A model generated the notes under the pieces. It was not told the DNA's origin. It was given only the letters and a program-made list of their open reading frames with translations, and made no database searches. Below are positions 32,598 to 43,858 of a stretch of 64,000 nt of DNA, piece after piece. Numbering within the stretch: the first letter of the stretch is position 1; every line of letters starts with the position of its first letter. The position numbers were made by a program, and so were the translations under genes. This DNA is from an uncultured Lactobacillus sp. (GTDB lineage Bacteria > Bacillota > Bacilli > Lactobacillales > Lactobacillaceae), in the NCBI GenBank assembly GCA_946482465.1, contig CAMLRL010000005.1, positions 1-64,000 on the forward strand. Reading direction: 5' to 3'.

Positions 32598-34877
32598 TTA
32601 ATGCTGCTTTAATTGCTCATTCACGTACATTAGCAATTTTTTACTAGGCATATTTCTTAATTCACGAATGAAGGCAATTTGTGACCTAGTAGCAAGATAA
32701 TACCGTGAAGCCGTTAACTTACTTTTAGCAGGATGTTTAACAGCATAGATTTTATTATCTGCTATTTTAATAAAGTGCAGCTCAGAAAATACACGTAAAA
32801 TAAATAGAATATGATCATAACTCTGCTGCAGAAAAGGTCCAACTAAGCGATAATCCTCGATCGTTAAGCCAGGATGTGTATATACGTAGCGCAATACATT
32901 CTCAAAATCTGACTTCACAGGCATCTGCGTCACCGGTAATTGATCCAAAATAAACCGTAAGTAAAGCTGAGCGTAATTATTAGTCAATGCTGCATCTAAT
33001 TCACTTTGATTATGGGGAACGTCAAGAAAGACGGCTACCTCGCCCTCACTATCATAATCATTAATCAGCGTAATTTTTGCGGGATCAATATCATATTTTG
33101 TAGAAGCAGAAATCTTATTTTTTTCGTCAAATAAAAGATACCTATCCGCAAAACCCATTACATATTTTTCAGATCGTAAATCAATAACTGGTGCAGGAAC
33201 AGCTAATTTAGGGGCTGCAAAAACAATACCTTTAATTATACCTTGCACTTTAGTTTGATTACGAAAACAATTTTCTTGCAAGCCAATAAACAGCTGATCA
33301 ATGTATGGTAACAAGATTCGAGTTAAGTGTTTTTTATTGAAACCTACCACATCCAATTTCTTATTGCTCTTACTGACAGTCAGTTTGATATGATTCTTAT
33401 CTGCACCCATGTAAAAGCAGCCAGTAATATCAGGATGCTTAATGCTAAACACCGGCTCCACATTATCTGTGCCAAAAGGACCCGCCAATTTAATTTCCGC
33501 AATAGTCTTTAGGTCAAGATTAGCAAACGGTAATTCAAAATCGTAATCTCTGATATTCTGGTTGTATGAACCATTAAAATTATTCTCAAAGGCTTTTCTT
33601 AAGGAAGGAATTTTTTCTTCAGTCATTGATAATCCGCAAGCAAAATCATGCCCACCAAATTTCAAAAATAGTTTGTGTTTTAAGGGATTTAGCGCATTAA
33701 AAATATTATAACCGGCAACGGATCTTCCAGACCCCTTGATAATTCCAGCTTCATTTTTAGTTAAAACTATGGTAGGTTTATGAGTTTTCTCAACCACCTT
33801 ATTTGCTACTAAGCCCAAAACACCTTCATGAAAATCTGGTTGATAAATTACCAGAGTTTGACTTCTGTCCCAGCCATTATTTTTAACTTGCTCAAGACAT
33901 TCTTGAAAAACAGTTGCAGTCAGTTTTTTGCGTTCATCGTTTAATTTTTCAACTTTAGCAGCTATCTCATCGGCTTTTTCATCAGTATCACATAATAGTA
34001 ATTCCACTGCCAGAGAAGCATTGGCAAGTCTGCCCACAGCATTTAATCTTGGTGCAATATTAAAGCCAACATCAGTTTCGTCAATATGTCCTAATTGTAA
34101 ACCAGCTTTTTTTATTAAAGCTCTTAGTCCCGGCCGCTCAGTCTCATTAAGCATTTTAAGGCCACGTTTTACTATTACATGACCTTCTCCTGACACCTTG
34201 ACCATATCACCAATTGTGCCAATCATTGCTAATTCCAATAATTCAGGCATTGGCTCCTGCATTAACGCCCGACAAATAGTGTAGGCAACACCTGCCCCAC
34301 AATAATCATCAAACGGATATTTTTGTCCGGGATAATTGCAGTGTACCAAAGCGTAACAGTCAGGAACTTGCTCTTGAAATTTATGGTGATCTGTAATTAT
34401 TGTATCTACACCTTTACTTTTGGCAAAAGCAACCTCGTCAACCCCAGTAATACCGTTATCTACAGTAATAATCAGTTTAGTTCCATCTGCTACAATTTTC
34501 TTGTAGGATTCAAGATTTGGTCCATAGCCATCTTTAAAACGATCGGGAATGAAAAAATGTACGTCGGCACCTAAAATGCCCAGTGTTTCCACCATAATAG
34601 TGGTGGCAGTAATACCATCAGCATCGTAATCACCATAGACCGTTATTTTTTCTCCTGCATCAATTGCTTGATTAATTCTGTTAACTGCCTTTTTCATGTC
34701 ATGCATTAAAAAGGGGTCAGCCAAATCAGCTTCAGTGGCATTAAACCAATAATCTATTTTTTCCGCAGTATTTATTCCGCGCAAAGAAAGCAGCTTAGCC
34801 GTTATTGGGCTAAGCTGATACTTCTCAATTATAGCAGGAGCTAATTCATCACCTTTACGTTTGCGCCATTCAATCAT
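32598..34877 (-). CDS. recJ: Single-stranded-DNA-specific exonuclease RecJ
   Basis: 759 residues. The DHH phosphoesterase core begins with VYGDYDADGITAT (near residue 78) and has IITDHHKFQE for the second metal site, followed by CGAGVAYTICRAL. DHHA1 and OB-like parts follow (KFGGHDFACGLSM). The last 250 residues are the longer C-terminal extension usual in Firmicute RecJ. It degrades single strands 5' to 3' in recombination and mismatch repair. It lies 38 bases downstream of lepA. Confidence 0.95.
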   Translation of the reverse strand: MIEWRKRKGDELAPAIIEKYQLSPITAKLLSLRGINTAEKIDYWFNATEADLADPFLMHDMKKAVNRINQAIDAGEKITVYGDYDADGITATTIMVETLGILGADVHFFIPDRFKDGYGPNLESYKKIVADGTKLIITVDNGITGVDEVAFAKSKGVDTIITDHHKFQEQVPDCYALVHCNYPGQKYPFDDYCGAGVAYTICRALMQEPMPELLELAMIGTIGDMVKVSGEGHVIVKRGLKMLNETERPGLRALIKKAGLQLGHIDETDVGFNIAPRLNAVGRLANASLAVELLLCDTDEKADEIAAKVEKLNDERKKLTATVFQECLEQVKNNGWDRSQTLVIYQPDFHEGVLGLVANKVVEKTHKPTIVLTKNEAGIIKGSGRSVAGYNIFNALNPLKHKLFLKFGGHDFACGLSMTEEKIPSLRKAFENNFNGSYNQNIRDYDFELPFANLDLKTIAEIKLAGPFGTDNVEPVFSIKHPDITGCFYMGADKNHIKLTVSKSNKKLDVVGFNKKHLTRILLPYIDQLFIGLQENCFRNQTKVQGIIKGIVFAAPKLAVPAPVIDLRSEKYVMGFADRYLLFDEKNKISASTKYDIDPAKITLINDYDSEGEVAVFLDVPHNQSELDAALTNNYAQLYLRFILDQLPVTQMPVKSDFENVLRYVYTHPGLTIEDYRLVGPFLQQSYDHILFILRVFSELHFIKIADNKIYAVKHPAKSKLTASRYYLATRSQIAFIRELRNMPSKKLLMYVNEQLKQH

Positions 34878-34915
34878 TAATTTAATTCAGCCTTTTGTCG
34901 TTACTTATTTTTATT

Positions 34916-36748
34916 TTAATTTAAATCGTCATCATTCATTTTTAAGACAGCCATAAAAGCATCTTGGGGAATTTCTACATGACCCACTGCTTTCATCCTT
35001 TTTTTACCCCGCTTTTGTTTTTCAAGCAGCTTTGCCCTTCTATCAGGATCTCCCGTATGAATTTTCCAAGTAACATCCTTGCGGTATGGCTTAACAGTGG
35101 CACGAGAAATAATTTTTGCTCCAATTGCTCCTTGAATATCAACTTCAAAGTTCTGTCTAGGAATTAACTTCTTAAGCATTGAGGTCATTTGTCGCGCTCT
35201 ATTTTGAGCTTCATCACGGTGAGCAATGAAACTAAGAGCGTCGACCACTTGTTTATTCAAAAGAATATCAATTTTAACTAAATCAGTTGCCCGATAACCC
35301 GTAATTTCATAATCAAGTGAGGCATAACCTTTAGTGGAAGATTTTAAATCATCAAAAAAATCATAAATAATTTCGGCTAGCGGCATATTGTAAATTACGT
35401 TAACCCGATATTTGTCTAAATAGTCCATTGTCACAAACTCGCCCCGTTTGCGTTGACATAATTCCATCACAGGACCGACAAAATCATTCGGAACCATTAC
35501 TTCTGCTTTAACAAAAGGTTCCTGCACTTCCTTATATTCACCTGCAGACGGTAAATCAGAAGGATTATCAATTACTTTGGTCGTACCGTCATTCATAATC
35601 GCATGATAATCAACAGAAGGGGCAGTCATGATTAAGTCTATGTCAAATTCCTGTTCAAGTCTTTCCTGCACCACATCCATGTGGAGTAAACCTAAAAAGC
35701 CGCACCTAAAACCAAAGCCTAAAGCGGTTGAAGTTTCAGGCTCAAATTCTAAAGCTGCATCATTGAGCTGCAATTTTTGTAAAGCTTCCTTAAGGTCATC
35801 ATATTTTGCATTGTCTACGGGATACATACCTGAATAAACCATTGGTGGTATCTGACGATAACCGGGAAGTGGTTCCGCGGTTGGATGTTCTGCGGCAGTG
35901 ATAGTATCACCAACACGAGTTTCACGAACGGACTTGATGTTTGCCGTTAAGTAACCAACATCCCCAGCAATTAGAATATCTTTTTTAACCGGATGTGGAC
36001 TGGAAACTCCAACTTCAGTAACTTCATATTCCTTACCAGTATTCATGATTTTTATTTTATCGCCGGGTTTAACCGTACCTTCTTCAATCCGCACAGATAA
36101 AACAACACCGCGATAGTCATCATATTTTGAATCAAAAATCAACGCTTTTAACGGTGCTTGGAGATCTCCATTAGGAGCTGGTATATCTTTAACTATGCGT
36201 TCAAGCAACTCCTTAATTCCCTGCCCGGTTTTACCGGAAACTTCAACAGCGTCGGAAGCATCTAATCCCAACATTTCTGTGATTTCCTCTTTAGCCTGCT
36301 CCGGATTAGCTGAAGGCAGATCAATTTTATTTATAACAGGCAAAATCTCCAAGTCATCATCAATTGCTAAGTATGTATTTGCTAAAGTTTGGGCTTGCAC
36401 ACCTTGCGAAGCATCTACAACTAACAGTGCACCTTCACAAGCCGCTAAGGAACGGGAAACCTCATAAGAAAAATCCACGTGTCCTGGTGTATCAATTAGA
36501 TGAAAAATGTAGTCTTCGCCATCTTGCGCATGATATTTAATTTCTACTGAGTTCATCTTGATGGTGATGCCGCGTTGGCGTTCCAGCGGCATATCGTCTA
36601 ACATCTGATTTTTTAATTGGCGTTCAGATACCGTATCAGTCAATTCTAAAATTCGATCGGCAATCGTCGACTTACCATGATCAATATGAGCAACAATGGA
36701 AAAATTGCGAATACGCTTCTGATAATCTTGTAATTTTGTTATATCCAT
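34916..36748 (-). CDS. lepA: Elongation factor 4 (LepA), ribosome back-translocase
   Basis: 610 residues. GTPase motifs: [14 protein letters not shown] (G1), RGITIK (G2), DTPGHVDF (G3), NKIDLP (G4) and SGKTGQG near the G5 site. The C-terminal domain unique to LepA is present, with [15 protein letters not shown] and the lysine-rich [17 protein letters not shown] tail. In most lactobacilli dnaJ directly precedes it; here two ABC genes intervene. Confidence 0.97.
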   Translation of the reverse strand: MDITKLQDYQKRIRNFSIVAHIDHGKSTIADRILELTDTVSERQLKNQMLDDMPLERQRGITIKMNSVEIKYHAQDGEDYIFHLIDTPGHVDFSYEVSRSLAACEGALLVVDASQGVQAQTLANTYLAIDDDLEILPVINKIDLPSANPEQAKEEITEMLGLDASDAVEVSGKTGQGIKELLERIVKDIPAPNGDLQAPLKALIFDSKYDDYRGVVLSVRIEEGTVKPGDKIKIMNTGKEYEVTEVGVSSPHPVKKDILIAGDVGYLTANIKSVRETRVGDTITAAEHPTAEPLPGYRQIPPMVYSGMYPVDNAKYDDLKEALQKLQLNDAALEFEPETSTALGFGFRCGFLGLLHMDVVQERLEQEFDIDLIMTAPSVDYHAIMNDGTTKVIDNPSDLPSAGEYKEVQEPFVKAEVMVPNDFVGPVMELCQRKRGEFVTMDYLDKYRVNVIYNMPLAEIIYDFFDDLKSSTKGYASLDYEITGYRATDLVKIDILLNKQVVDALSFIAHRDEAQNRARQMTSMLKKLIPRQNFEVDIQGAIGAKIISRATVKPYRKDVTWKIHTGDPDRRAKLLEKQKRGKKRMKAVGHVEIPQDAFMAVLKMNDDDLN

Positions 36749-36849
36749 AAATAATTTGCACCCTTTACTCTATCTTTATTATTATAACAAAGTAACTGAA
36801 ACAGTTAAAAGCAATTAAGTAAAAAGTAAGGGTAGTCTAAACTATTTGA

Positions 36850-38439
36850 TTAATTAGATTTGGTTTTTTTATTTAAACTAATTCTTTTATCAAACTTATT
36901 TTGAATTTTCTGAGACAAATTATGCGCTATCATAAAAACCGTGATAGGACTATCAACAATATTGTTAATTATTTCTGCACTACTTTCTTCATCAATTGCC
37001 GATGTACCTTCGTCTAATAGCAAAAATTGGTTTTCATGAATTTCTGATCTAGCTAGAACTATTTTTTGCCTTTGTCCCCCTGACACATTTAAATTGTTTA
37101 AGTTAATAATAGTTTTTTCTTTTTCAGCAAATTTGCTAAGATCATAATTAAAACAAGTATTTTTAAGTACTCGTTTTAGATTTTTTTCTAGATCTTTATT
37201 AAACATTGTTATATTGTCCTTGATACTAACTGGAAACAAAACAGGTGATTGAGGAATGTAGCCTAACTTTAAGTTTTGCGGATTAAGTTTGTTTTTATTC
37301 TGATCAAAAAAATCAACTCCACCTGTTGTAGGTTTCAGTTCACCCAATAGCAATTTAAAAAGAGTAGTTTTACCACTACCAGAATCACCCATTAACAGAA
37401 CTTTTTCATGGGGTTTGATAGTGATATCTGGAAAAGTTAATTTTTGACCGTTAGGAAAAATATAACTTAAATTGTGAGTTTCTAAACATATAGGCTGCAT
37501 ACCTTCAGGTGGACTAGCCACTGGCACGCGCTCTTTTGCAATTTTCTGATTTAATTGACCAGCAGAAGATATTTGTCCGAGTTCATTTGTAAGGCTTTGC
37601 ATTGCTTCTAACAAATTTGCACTAAAATTTTCAACGGTGATGATCACACCAAAAGGAATTATTTTACGAGTAATTAACAAAGCAGTGCTAACAAGTAGAA
37701 AAAAATTTAACAAAACTGAACTAGCTTTATTCAAAACAGATAAAAATTGCGCAGTTTTTGTTCGATTAACATTTGCTTTTTCAAGTTTCTTTGAAGCTCC
37801 TGCCATTACAGATGAAAGTTTTTTTCCTGCCATAAAATTTTGCAATTCAGCTAAGCCATCTAACCAATTTTCTGCGGTATTTAAATATGACGCGTTAGCC
37901 AAAGATAAATTTTGTACAGCTTTGCGTAAGGGCTTTCGTAATAGACGGGGAAGCAATAAATTTAGGCTGCCTAAAAATAGTACTATTATTAAAAGGATCC
38001 AATGAAATGAGCAAAGTGCCAAAATAACAAAAAGAATTTGCGCAGCATAATAGGGAATATCGGTATAAATGCTCAAAGAAGAAGACTTAATTATATTAAG
38101 GTCATTCGTTAGTATATTTTGGACCTTATTTGGACTATGATGGACGTAATCGTTGAAAAAATGGGCAATAATTTCCGCTCTTACTTGATGATTATATTGT
38201 TGAATTTGCTTTTCAATTAAGTATTGACACAAATTCATACCCAAATAACTTGTAAAATATAAAAATAATACGATTAGACAAAACAACAAAAACTCATTTA
38301 CCATCCTTCTGCGGATAAAAGAAAAGATATAAGTACTGATATAACTTGTACCAATAACTAAGCCGGAAGTTGTAAATTCTAGTAGCAAAATGACTATCAT
38401 TCTAATTTTATTAGTCGCATATAATCCCTTAAAAGTCAT
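36850..38439 (-). CDS. ABC exporter half-transporter, second of a pair
   Basis: 529 residues from the ATG at 38439 (GAGG 7 bases upstream). Six membrane helices to about residue 300, then an ATPase domain: GDSGSGKTT, VSGGQRQKIVLAR, LLLDEGTSAID and MIAHN. The catalytic Glu is intact. Its start lies within the end of the upstream ABC gene (11-base overlap), so the two are probably translated together and form a heterodimer. No C39 peptidase domain and no precursor-peptide gene are visible. Relatives export peptides, lipids or drugs; the substrate is unknown. Confidence 0.85.
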   Translation of the reverse strand: MTFKGLYATNKIRMIVILLLEFTTSGLVIGTSYISTYIFSFIRRRMVNEFLLFCLIVLFLYFTSYLGMNLCQYLIEKQIQQYNHQVRAEIIAHFFNDYVHHSPNKVQNILTNDLNIIKSSSLSIYTDIPYYAAQILFVILALCSFHWILLIIVLFLGSLNLLLPRLLRKPLRKAVQNLSLANASYLNTAENWLDGLAELQNFMAGKKLSSVMAGASKKLEKANVNRTKTAQFLSVLNKASSVLLNFFLLVSTALLITRKIIPFGVIITVENFSANLLEAMQSLTNELGQISSAGQLNQKIAKERVPVASPPEGMQPICLETHNLSYIFPNGQKLTFPDITIKPHEKVLLMGDSGSGKTTLFKLLLGELKPTTGGVDFFDQNKNKLNPQNLKLGYIPQSPVLFPVSIKDNITMFNKDLEKNLKRVLKNTCFNYDLSKFAEKEKTIINLNNLNVSGGQRQKIVLARSEIHENQFLLLDEGTSAIDEESSAEIINNIVDSPITVFMIAHNLSQKIQNKFDKRISLNKKTKSN

Positions 38440-40030
38440 GCTTGACCTCACCTCGATTTGTATCAATATTTATCACTCTGTCAAACAATTTTTTAGTATC
38501 TTTATTAAGATTATGTGCAATGACAATGATAGTTTGGTTACTATTCAAAAGATTACTAATTATTTTGTTTGTTGCATTTTCATCAATGGCACTAGTGGAT
38601 TCATCGGCCAAGATTATAGGCTTGTTTTGAATCTCATTACGCGCTAATACAATCTTTTGTCTTTGGCCTCCCGAAAGGTTGTCTTTGTCAACATCAACTA
38701 TTGTTTCCAGACCAGCTGGAAAACCAGCTAAATCCGACTCGAGTTGAACTGATTTTACATATTTTTCAACAACCTTATTCAATTTACTATTGAACATGGT
38801 AATATTCTCTTTGATCGATACTGGAAATAAGAAATTGTCTTGTGCTAGATAACTTATCTGACTGCGGTCAACTTTAACCTTATTACCCTTTTTATCACAA
38901 AAATATATTTTTCCACTGGTAGGCTTTAATTCTGCCAAAAGCAGTTTGAATAAAGTTGATTTACCAGAACCATTTCTACCCTGCAATAGAATCTTCTCGC
39001 CCTTCTTGATAGTCATGTCAGGATAGGAAATTTCTCTATTATTTGGATATTTATACTTTAAACTTCTAGTTTTTATTACAGAAAAATTTGCTTCATTTGA
39101 ATATGTGCTTGGAATTTCTCTTTGCAGTTCATTTAGTTGTTGATTGATATTCTTAGTTGACTGCATTTTTGTTAATGCGGTAGTGATAGTCAAAGCTGAA
39201 TTAAAGATACTAGATGCAAAAGTTCCTGCAGCAATAATAGTACCGAAAGAAACAATTTTAGCGAAAAATAAAATTGTTGCTAGAAATGTCACTGCTACTT
39301 GAGAAAAAGAATTTGCGCACCCATTAATAAATTGAGCCAGTCCCATGACTTTTTGCCTGTCAACATAAGATTGCTCCAAATCTGTCCCCTTTTTTGTCAA
39401 ATAATGACTAAAGGCATCAAATGCCAGGTACCTTCTTAATTCTGCCAGACCGTTAAACCACTGAAAAATGGTATTTAAATATTTTTTATTTTGTTCAGAA
39501 ATTTTTTTGGTTGCTTTCGTTAGAGCTTTATGCGTTAGTTTGGGCACTAATAAAGTGATAACAACTAGAGTAATCACTAAAACAGCTATCGACCAATGAA
39601 ACATGACTAAAGCAATTGTCGAAGTAACCATTACAAAAAGGGAACTAAGTATACGCAAAAATTGATTACCATATTGGTCGGTTAATAGCTGCAAATTATT
39701 ATTTAAATTATTTAACATTGCTGCTGTAGAAACAGATTTAATGTGGTAATAATGCTTAACGAGATTATCTCTAATCAAGCCAATATATTGTTGCAACTGT
39801 CTACTATAAAGCCACGTAGCCACAGAATTAATTATAAAGGCAACTAATCCCGTAATTAGACTAACCAAAATAAAGTACAAAAATTGAGAGAAATGACTTT
39901 TACTCAGGCTATTATAAGCGAACTTAATAACGTATGAGCTGAATGCAGTTCCACAACCATAGATTACGATTAAAGATACTATTATAATTGAATTTAAAAT
40001 ATTCGTTTTTATTAAGTTGCTTAATTTCAT
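38429..40030 (-). CDS. ABC exporter half-transporter, first of a pair
   Basis: 533 residues: six membrane helices followed by an ATPase with GRNGSGKST, LSGGQRQKIVLAR, IILADESTSAID and VIAHN. The layout and many positions mirror the second gene, so the pair arose by duplication. It has its own promoter (40074-40101) and stands between dnaJ and lepA, normally neighbours. The pair has more A/T-rich codons than its flanks, as expected of an insertion. Confidence 0.87.
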   Translation of the reverse strand: MKLSNLIKTNILNSIIIVSLIVIYGCGTAFSSYVIKFAYNSLSKSHFSQFLYFILVSLITGLVAFIINSVATWLYSRQLQQYIGLIRDNLVKHYYHIKSVSTAAMLNNLNNNLQLLTDQYGNQFLRILSSLFVMVTSTIALVMFHWSIAVLVITLVVITLLVPKLTHKALTKATKKISEQNKKYLNTIFQWFNGLAELRRYLAFDAFSHYLTKKGTDLEQSYVDRQKVMGLAQFINGCANSFSQVAVTFLATILFFAKIVSFGTIIAAGTFASSIFNSALTITTALTKMQSTKNINQQLNELQREIPSTYSNEANFSVIKTRSLKYKYPNNREISYPDMTIKKGEKILLQGRNGSGKSTLFKLLLAELKPTSGKIYFCDKKGNKVKVDRSQISYLAQDNFLFPVSIKENITMFNSKLNKVVEKYVKSVQLESDLAGFPAGLETIVDVDKDNLSGGQRQKIVLARNEIQNKPIILADESTSAIDENATNKIISNLLNSNQTIIVIAHNLNKDTKKLFDRVINIDTNRGEVKHDF

Positions 40031-40073
40031 TGTTATTGCCTACAATATTAACATATTATTAAATTTTTATTAC

Positions 40074-40101
40074 ATTATAGCGCGTAAAATATTAAATTCA
40101 A
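40074..40101 (-). promoter_or_regulatory. Promoter of the ABC exporter pair
   Basis: Minus-strand TTGAAT (40096-40101), 16-base spacer, TATAAT (40074-40079). Confidence 0.7.
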
Positions 40102-40119
40102 TTATATATTTGAAAAATA

Positions 40120-40150
40120 AAAAGCAGTACTAAAATTTTAGTACTGCTTT
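40120..40150. terminator. Terminator closing the hrcA-dnaJ operon
   Basis: AAAGCAGTACTAAAA pairs perfectly with TTTTAGTACTGCTTT, with A and T tracts on both exits. It separates dnaJ from the ABC pair. Confidence 0.9.
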
Positions 40151-40154
40151 CTTA

Positions 40155-41297
40155 TTACTGTAATTTTTCTTTTAATCTTTCAAAAAAGCCTTTTTCCTGA
40201 GGGGTAATTGAGCCTCCTCCAGCTTTAACAAATTCAACTAAAGCCTGCTTTTGTTTTTCGTTAATTGATTTTGGTATTTGTACCTGAACAGTAGTAATTT
40301 GATCGCCATTACCACTACCGCGCAAATAAGGAACACCTTCGCCATGCAAAGTAAATTCTTTATTTGGCTGAGTACCAGCAGGAATTTTTAACTTTTTATC
40401 TCCATGGACAGTTTTGACATTTATTTCATCGCCTAATGTTGCCTGTGCAAATGAAATTGGCACTGTGGTATAAATTGTCGTTCCTTTACGTTCGAATTCT
40501 TTTGAAGGTTTAATGCGATAGCTGATATAAAGATCGCCATAAGGACCACCATTTTTACCAGCTTCGCCTTGGCCATCATAACGTAATTGCTGACCGTTAT
40601 CAATTCCGGCGGGAATATTAACTTCAATGGTATTTTTACCATCAATTACACCATTACCATGACAGGTTTGACAAGGATGTTCAATAATTACACCTCGACC
40701 ATGACACTTATCACATACTGTTTGACGCCGAATTACGCCTAGCATAGACTTCTGCGTAACAGTCATGTAGCCACTGCCATTACACTTATCACAAGTTATT
40801 GGGTGTGTGCCTTTTTCTGCCCCATTTCCTTTGCAAGTTGGACAAGTTTCACTTCTTGTGTAGGAAACCTGCGTCTTTTTGCCGGTAATAGCATCCATGA
40901 AATCAATTGTCAGTGTATAGTCTAAATCTTCACCACGTGTTGGTGCTGTTGGATTAGCACGACGCTGGTTAGCTCCTGTTGCACCGCCAAAGAAATCATT
41001 AAAAATATCACCAAAGTCGCCGAAGCCGCCAAAATCACTATATCCTTGGCCCGCACCACCAAAGCCGCCTTGACCGTTGACTCCTGCAGAACCAAATTGA
41101 TCATATTGGGCTTTCTTTTGTTTATCATGTAAGACTTCGTAGGCTTCATTAACCTCTTTATATTTTTCTTCCGCCCCCGGTTCGTGATTTAAGTCGGGGT
41201 GATATTTTTTGGCAAGTTTACGATAAGCAGAGGTAATTTCTTTATCACTGGCATTACGATCAACACCAAGCACGCTATAGTAATCTTCTTGTGCCAT
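40155..41297 (-). CDS. dnaJ: Chaperone DnaJ
   Basis: 380 residues. The J domain (1-70) has the HPD motif in [10 protein letters not shown] Gly/Phe-rich stretch (75-115) follows, then four CxxCxGxG zinc repeats ([32 protein letters not shown]), then the peptide-binding C-terminal domains. It delivers unfolded proteins to DnaK and stimulates its ATPase. Last gene of the operon. Confidence 0.98.
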   Translation of the reverse strand: MAQEDYYSVLGVDRNASDKEITSAYRKLAKKYHPDLNHEPGAEEKYKEVNEAYEVLHDKQKKAQYDQFGSAGVNGQGGFGGAGQGYSDFGGFGDFGDIFNDFFGGATGANQRRANPTAPTRGEDLDYTLTIDFMDAITGKKTQVSYTRSETCPTCKGNGAEKGTHPITCDKCNGSGYMTVTQKSMLGVIRRQTVCDKCHGRGVIIEHPCQTCHGNGVIDGKNTIEVNIPAGIDNGQQLRYDGQGEAGKNGGPYGDLYISYRIKPSKEFERKGTTIYTTVPISFAQATLGDEINVKTVHGDKKLKIPAGTQPNKEFTLHGEGVPYLRGSGNGDQITTVQVQIPKSINEKQKQALVEFVKAGGGSITPQEKGFFERLKEKLQ

Positions 41298-41321
41298 CTA
41301 TAAGCTCCTTAACTTTACAAA

Positions 41322-41355
41322 AGAAAAGAACTACTTTTCTTGGCAGTTCTTTTCT
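41322..41355 (-). promoter_or_regulatory. Hairpin between dnaK and dnaJ
   Basis: A perfect 11-base stem, AGAAAAGAACT and AGTTCTTTTCT, with a 12-base loop. On the mRNA a pyrimidine-rich TTTTCTTTTG tail follows. It could attenuate dnaJ relative to dnaK or protect the 3' end of a processed dnaK message. Confidence 0.55.
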
Positions 41356-41377
41356 AATTTATTCAATTATAAACCCT

Positions 41378-43240
41378 TTACTTATCTGGGTCTACCTTAT
41401 GAAACTCGCCTTCGCCTGCGGAACCGCTACCTGAATTACCATCTTGTGAACCAGGATTTTGGGGACCTGCTTGTGGGCCGGCTTGACCTTGTGCACCTTG
41501 AGCCCCACCATTAGCTTGGTACAATTTGACTGCTAGGTCTTGAGCAACCTTGGATAATTCATCCTTCTTAGACTTCATTTCATCCAAATTGTTGTCTTTT
41601 TGTGCCTTCTTCAAAGCATCAAGTGCATCTTGTACTTTCTTAGTGTCGTCATCAGATACTTTACCTTTAACATCTTTGAGAGTCTTTTCAGTGGAGAAGA
41701 TTAATTGATCAACCTCGTTACGTAAGTCAACTTCTTCTTTCTTCTTCTTATCCTCTTCAGCATGTTCTTCAGCTTCTTTTTGCATCTTCTTAATTTCTTC
41801 ATCGGATAAACCGGATGAACTCTTGATAGTAATCTTTTGTTCTTTACCGGTTCCCATATCCTTAGCAGAAACATTAACGATACCGTTCTTGTCAATATCA
41901 AAAGTAACTTGAATTTGTGGCACACCACGAGGAGCTGCTGGAATATCAGTTAATTCGAAACGACCTAAAGTCTTGTCATCAGCAGCCATTGGACGCTCAC
42001 CCTGCAATACGTGCACGTCAACAGCTGGTTGATTATCAGCAGCTGTAGAGAAGATTTGACTCTTGGAGGTTGGGATTGTTGTGTTCTTCTCAATTAACTT
42101 GGTAAATACACCACCCATAGTTTCAATACCAAGTGATAGAGGAGTTACATCAAGTAAAACAACGTCCTTAACGTCACCAGAAATGACACCACCTTGAATA
42201 GCAGCACCTAAAGCAACAGCTTCGTCTGGGTTAATTGAGTGATCAGGTTCTTTACCCGCCCACTTCTTAACAGCTTCTTGCACAGCAGGAATACGAGTAG
42301 AACCACCGTTTAAAATAACCTTGTCAATATCATTAACTGTTAATTCAGCATCTTTTAACGCATTGTCAAACGGAATCTTAGTCTTATCAACTAAGTCAGA
42401 AGTTAATTCATCAAATTTTGCCCTAGTTAAGTCAGCTTCTAGGTGTAATGGACCAGATTCACCGGCAGAAATGAATGGTAATGAAATATGAGTTGAAGAT
42501 ACACCAGAAAGATCTTTCTTAGCCTTTTCAGCAGCATCCTTTAACCTTTGTAAAGCCATTTTATCTTTAGAAAGGTCAACACCATTTTCATCTTTAAAGT
42601 TCTTAATCAACCAATCAATAATCTTGTTATCGAAGTCATCACCACCAAGGTGAGTATCACCATTAGTTGAAAGAACTTGGAACACACCGTCACCTAATTG
42701 CAAAACGGAAACATCAAAAGTACCACCACCAAGGTCGTAAACTAAAACTTTTTCGTCTTCAGCATCTTTGTCAAGACCGTAAGCAAGTGAAGATGCAGTA
42801 GGTTCGTTAATGATTCTCTTAACATCAAGGCCGGCAATTTTACCAGCATCCTTAGTAGCTTGACGTTGGGCGTCATTAAAGTATGCAGGAACTGTAATAA
42901 CGGCTTCTGTTACTTTTTCACCTAAATAATCCTCGGAGAATTTCTTAATATACTGCAAGATCATTGCTGAAATTTCTTGTGGAGTGTATGCTTTATCTCC
43001 AATCTTCACCTTATAATCAGCTTCACCCATGTGGCGCTTAATTGAAGAAATAGTATTAGGATTGGTAATTGCTTGTCTCTTAGCAACTTCACCGACTTGA
43101 ATTTCTCCATCCTTGAAAGCTACTACTGAAGGAGTTGTCCGATTTCCTTCTGGGTTAGTAATAATTTTTGGTTCCTTACCCTCAAGAACAGCAACCGCTG
43201 AGTTGGTAGTTCCGAGGTCAATTCCGATAACTTTTGACAT
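41378..43240 (-). CDS. dnaK: Chaperone DnaK (Hsp70)
   Basis: 620 residues from the ATG at 43240; six extra codons upstream are in frame but unlikely. [17 protein letters not shown] begins the ATPase domain, with [14 protein letters not shown] and [14 protein letters not shown] typical of Hsp70. The substrate-binding domain follows, and the tail is rich in Gly, Gln and Pro, as in lactobacilli. It folds nascent and stress-denatured proteins with DnaJ and GrpE. Part of the CIRCE-controlled operon. Confidence 0.98.
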   Translation of the reverse strand: MSKVIGIDLGTTNSAVAVLEGKEPKIITNPEGNRTTPSVVAFKDGEIQVGEVAKRQAITNPNTISSIKRHMGEADYKVKIGDKAYTPQEISAMILQYIKKFSEDYLGEKVTEAVITVPAYFNDAQRQATKDAGKIAGLDVKRIINEPTASSLAYGLDKDAEDEKVLVYDLGGGTFDVSVLQLGDGVFQVLSTNGDTHLGGDDFDNKIIDWLIKNFKDENGVDLSKDKMALQRLKDAAEKAKKDLSGVSSTHISLPFISAGESGPLHLEADLTRAKFDELTSDLVDKTKIPFDNALKDAELTVNDIDKVILNGGSTRIPAVQEAVKKWAGKEPDHSINPDEAVALGAAIQGGVISGDVKDVVLLDVTPLSLGIETMGGVFTKLIEKNTTIPTSKSQIFSTAADNQPAVDVHVLQGERPMAADDKTLGRFELTDIPAAPRGVPQIQVTFDIDKNGIVNVSAKDMGTGKEQKITIKSSSGLSDEEIKKMQKEAEEHAEEDKKKKEEVDLRNEVDQLIFSTEKTLKDVKGKVSDDDTKKVQDALDALKKAQKDNNLDEMKSKKDELSKVAQDLAVKLYQANGGAQGAQGQAGPQAGPQNPGSQDGNSGSGSAGEGEFHKVDPDK

Positions 43241-43258
43241 TGATATGCTTCCTTTCAA

Positions 43259-43846
43259 TTATTGTGCTACAACAACCATTGCTGGTCTTAAAGTACGATC
43301 TTTGTATAAATAACCTTTTTGCAAAACTCGCACAACATGATCTTTTTGATCGTCATTTTCAGCCGCAACTGTTTGAACAGCCTGATGTAAATTAGGATCA
43401 AATTTTACACCTTCAGCTGTAATTTCACTAATTCCGTGATCTTTCATCGCTTTAACCAGTGAATCAAGAGTCATTTGTACACCCTTTTTAAGTTGCTTTG
43501 ATGCGTCGTCATCAACTTTGGTAGCTAAAGCTCTTTCTAAATTGTCCATTGCTGGCAGAACATCTTTGGCTAAAGACTGTGATTCATATTTAATAAGTTG
43601 TGCTCTCTCGTTATTATAACGATTTTGCATATTTTGCATTTCTGCTTGACTGCGCAAGAACTTATCTTCAAGATCATCTTTTTCCGCCTGTAACTTAGTC
43701 AATTTTTCTTTAATTTTTGTTTCTGAAGTTTCAGGCTTCGTTTTCTTGTTAGCCTCAGATTTTGAATCTGTTTTTGGTGACTGGGTTTTCTCAGAATGAC
43801 GTTGATTTTCATCTACGTCTTTTTTGGTTTTTTCTTCCTTACTCAA
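43259..43846 (-). CDS. grpE: Nucleotide exchange factor GrpE
   Basis: 195 residues. The first 50 are charged and disordered, residues 45-90 form a long coiled coil ([20 protein letters not shown]), and the C-terminal beta domain ends [18 protein letters not shown], the GrpE signature. It releases ADP from DnaK. It sits 12 bases after hrcA and 18 before dnaK. Confidence 0.97.
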   Translation of the reverse strand: MSKEEKTKKDVDENQRHSEKTQSPKTDSKSEANKKTKPETSETKIKEKLTKLQAEKDDLEDKFLRSQAEMQNMQNRYNNERAQLIKYESQSLAKDVLPAMDNLERALATKVDDDASKQLKKGVQMTLDSLVKAMKDHGISEITAEGVKFDPNLHQAVQTVAAENDDQKDHVVRVLQKGYLYKDRTLRPAMVVVAQ

Positions 43847-43858
43847 GGCTAACCTCCT

